From Actinacidiphila glaucinigra (GTDB taxonomy: Bacteria; Actinomycetota; Actinomycetes; Streptomycetales; Streptomycetaceae): a stretch of 64,000 bases of DNA. A program made the translations under genes and the position numbers. The notes below the pieces were generated by a model. The model worked only from the letters and a program-made list of their open reading frames with translations, was not told where the DNA came from and made no database searches. Of this stretch, positions 59,722 to 64,000 are shown in pieces. Every line of letters starts with the position of its first letter. Within the stretch, counting starts at the first letter, position 1. Location: positions 62,001-126,000 of the forward strand of contig NZ_FZOF01000002.1 of assembly GCF_900188405.1 (NCBI RefSeq), given 5' to 3'.

Positions 59722-60807
59722 GTGTCGAATGAAACAGCCGTGCGACTGCCGTTGCAGCGCAGTTCCGCTTCCCCCGGACACTCCGCCGACGCGCGGGAAC
59801 ACCGCTACGACATCGACCTGATGCGGTTGCTGTGCTCCGCCACCGTCATGCTCGGGCACGTGGGCTCCCAGTTCATCCGCTCGACCGGGAACGACCCGTC
59901 CCACGGGGCCGGTTCCTACTGGGCGGGACATGTGGCCGAGGCGGTCAACCCGTTCGCGGTGCCCATGTACTTCGCGATCGCCGGATGGGCGGTACTGGTC
60001 GGCGCCCCGCCGCGGGACAGCGCCCGGATGTGGCAGCGGATCGTCCGCAACACCGTCCCGCTCTTCGCGTGGACGGCGGTGTACCTGGTGTGGGCCTGGC
60101 TCCGGGACCGCAACGAGCGGCCCATGACCGAGCTCGCGAGGGACTCGCTCCTCGGCTCCGTGCAGCCCGCCTACCACCTGTGGTTCATGTACACCTACAT
60201 CCCGATCATCGTGCTGCTCGCCTTCGCGATGCTGATCAAGGACGGCAAGCGGCCCTGGGGGCTGGGGGCGGCGCTGCTGGGCATCGCGGTCCTGCCGAGC
60301 GTCCTCTCCCTGGTCTCGGACTGGACCCACACCGATCTGCCCCCCGTGGCCTGGGGCGTCGGCACCTACTCCATGGTGTACGCGGTCGGCGGCGCCATGC
60401 TCTTCGCCCTCCCGGCCGGCGCCTTCCCCTGGCGCCGGTGGCTGTTCGTCCTCCTGCCGCTCACCATGGCCGCGTGCCTCTGGTACAACACGCGGGTCCA
60501 CTACGTGATCCCCAACGCCCATGTGTTCGTGGCCCTGATGAGCTTCTGCGTCCTGCTGCTGGTCAGCCGGGTCCGCGTCCCCGAGCGTTTCCAGCCGCGC
60601 CTGAAGCACCTGGCCGGCGCGGCGCTGGGCGCGTACATGGTGCACGTGCTCTTCGTCGAGGAACTGGTCCACCGCGTGGTCTCGCCGGACCTGAGCGGGC
60701 CGGTGGCCGCGGTGCTGCTGGTCGGGCTGGTCCTGGCGGTGATGGTGCTGTCGTTCTCCACCAGCCTGCTGTGGGGGCGGCTGAACCTCCGCCGCCTGCT
60801 GGGCTGA
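59722..60807 (+). CDS. Acyltransferase 3 family membrane protein
   Basis: About 361 residues from GTG 59722 (an alternative GTG at 59704 adds six). The motifs are HRYDIDLMRLLCSATVMLGHVGSQFI (helix 1 with H), VPMYFAIAGWAVLVGA, WTAVYLVWAWLRDRNERPMTE, SVQPAYHLWFMYTYIPIIVLLAF and LGAYMVHVLFVEELV. It is closely similar along its length to the acyltransferase at 55121, so the two are paralogues flanking the VTC trio. It probably O-acetylates a surface polymer. No clear ribosome binding site is seen, so the start is provisional. Confidence 0.85.
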   Translation: MSNETAVRLPLQRSSASPGHSADAREHRYDIDLMRLLCSATVMLGHVGSQFIRSTGNDPSHGAGSYWAGHVAEAVNPFAVPMYFAIAGWAVLVGAPPRDSARMWQRIVRNTVPLFAWTAVYLVWAWLRDRNERPMTELARDSLLGSVQPAYHLWFMYTYIPIIVLLAFAMLIKDGKRPWGLGAALLGIAVLPSVLSLVSDWTHTDLPPVAWGVGTYSMVYAVGGAMLFALPAGAFPWRRWLFVLLPLTMAACLWYNTRVHYVIPNAHVFVALMSFCVLLLVSRVRVPERFQPRLKHLAGAALGAYMVHVLFVEELVHRVVSPDLSGPVAAVLLVGLVLAVMVLSFSTSLLWGRLNLRRLLG

Positions 60808-60827
60808 ACCGCGGGGCACCACCCGAA

Positions 60828-60878
60828 CGGCAGGGCCCCGTCCGCGCGTCTCGACCTCGCGCGGACGGGGCCCTGCCG
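60828..60878. terminator. Strong bidirectional terminator, acyltransferase / mfd
   Basis: A perfect 21-bp stem, CGGCAGGGCCCCGTCCGCGCG with its complement and a 9-base loop, sits between convergent stops at 60807 and 60893. Confidence 0.92.
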
Positions 60879-60892
60879 CGTCCCCGGAGGGT

Positions 60893-64000
<3,108 letters not shown>

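Noticed and set aside
60828-60878. 21-bp perfect palindrome considered as a regulatory element
   Set aside because: Its place between convergent stops at 60807 and 60893 makes a strong bidirectional terminator the simplest reading.

Overview
The window is chromosomal DNA of a Streptomyces (or very close relative). Base composition is very high in GC, third codon positions are almost all G or C, many genes start with GTG, and a tRNA-Leu(UAA) gene of the bldA type sits at 24.6 kb. As far as I can recall, the gene order hutU, cbs, thiolase, ABC transporter, cfa, ndh, ppx, DUF501, divIC, eno, rpf, nfi, mazG, surA-like lipoprotein, DNA methylase, mfd follows the central S. coelicolor chromosome (around SCO3073 to SCO3109). 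The backbone is therefore core chromosome with accessory inserts. I see no phage, plasmid, insertion sequence or CRISPR array.

0-13 kb: the 5' part of hutU (urocanase), a PLP decarboxylase, a small membrane protein, then a self-contained P450 operon (3Fe-4S ferredoxin, ferredoxin reductase, cytochrome P450) behind a 26-bp inverted repeat. Next come an RpiR-type regulator, a MatB-like acyl-CoA synthetase, an inositol-phosphatase family enzyme and cystathionine beta-synthase.

12-24 kb: a LuxR-type regulator and an anchored SGNH hydrolase, followed by 1.1 kb of non-coding direct repeats (a ~210-bp duplication and a ~113-bp tandem array). Then a glyoxalase/AraC pair, a thiolase, small conserved proteins, a Bax-inhibitor-1 membrane protein and two phosphatases: a PhoA-type alkaline phosphatase and a metallophosphoesterase.

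24-47 kb: bldA, a MacB/FtsX-type ABC exporter, cyclopropane fatty acid synthase, and type II NADH dehydrogenase with Rex-type operators. A housekeeping block follows: ppx, DUF501, divIC, eno, an Rpf/LysM muralytic protein whose ribosome binding site lies in a hairpin, a second P450 overlapping endonuclease V, mazG, three lipoproteins, an unusual N6 DNA methylase and a Ser/Thr kinase.

47-61 kb is the most distinctive part. It holds a polysialyltransferase-like protein, a GT2 glycosyltransferase, a protein carrying the sialylmotifs of GT29 sialyltransferases, a GT8-pyruvyltransferase fusion, three acyltransferase-3 membrane proteins, and a translationally coupled DUF4956 / VTC polyphosphate-polymerase-like / PAP2-like trio. 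Together they suggest a surface glycopolymer locus (possibly nonulosonate-type, acylated and pyruvylated) beside a polyphosphate-related module. The window ends inside mfd.
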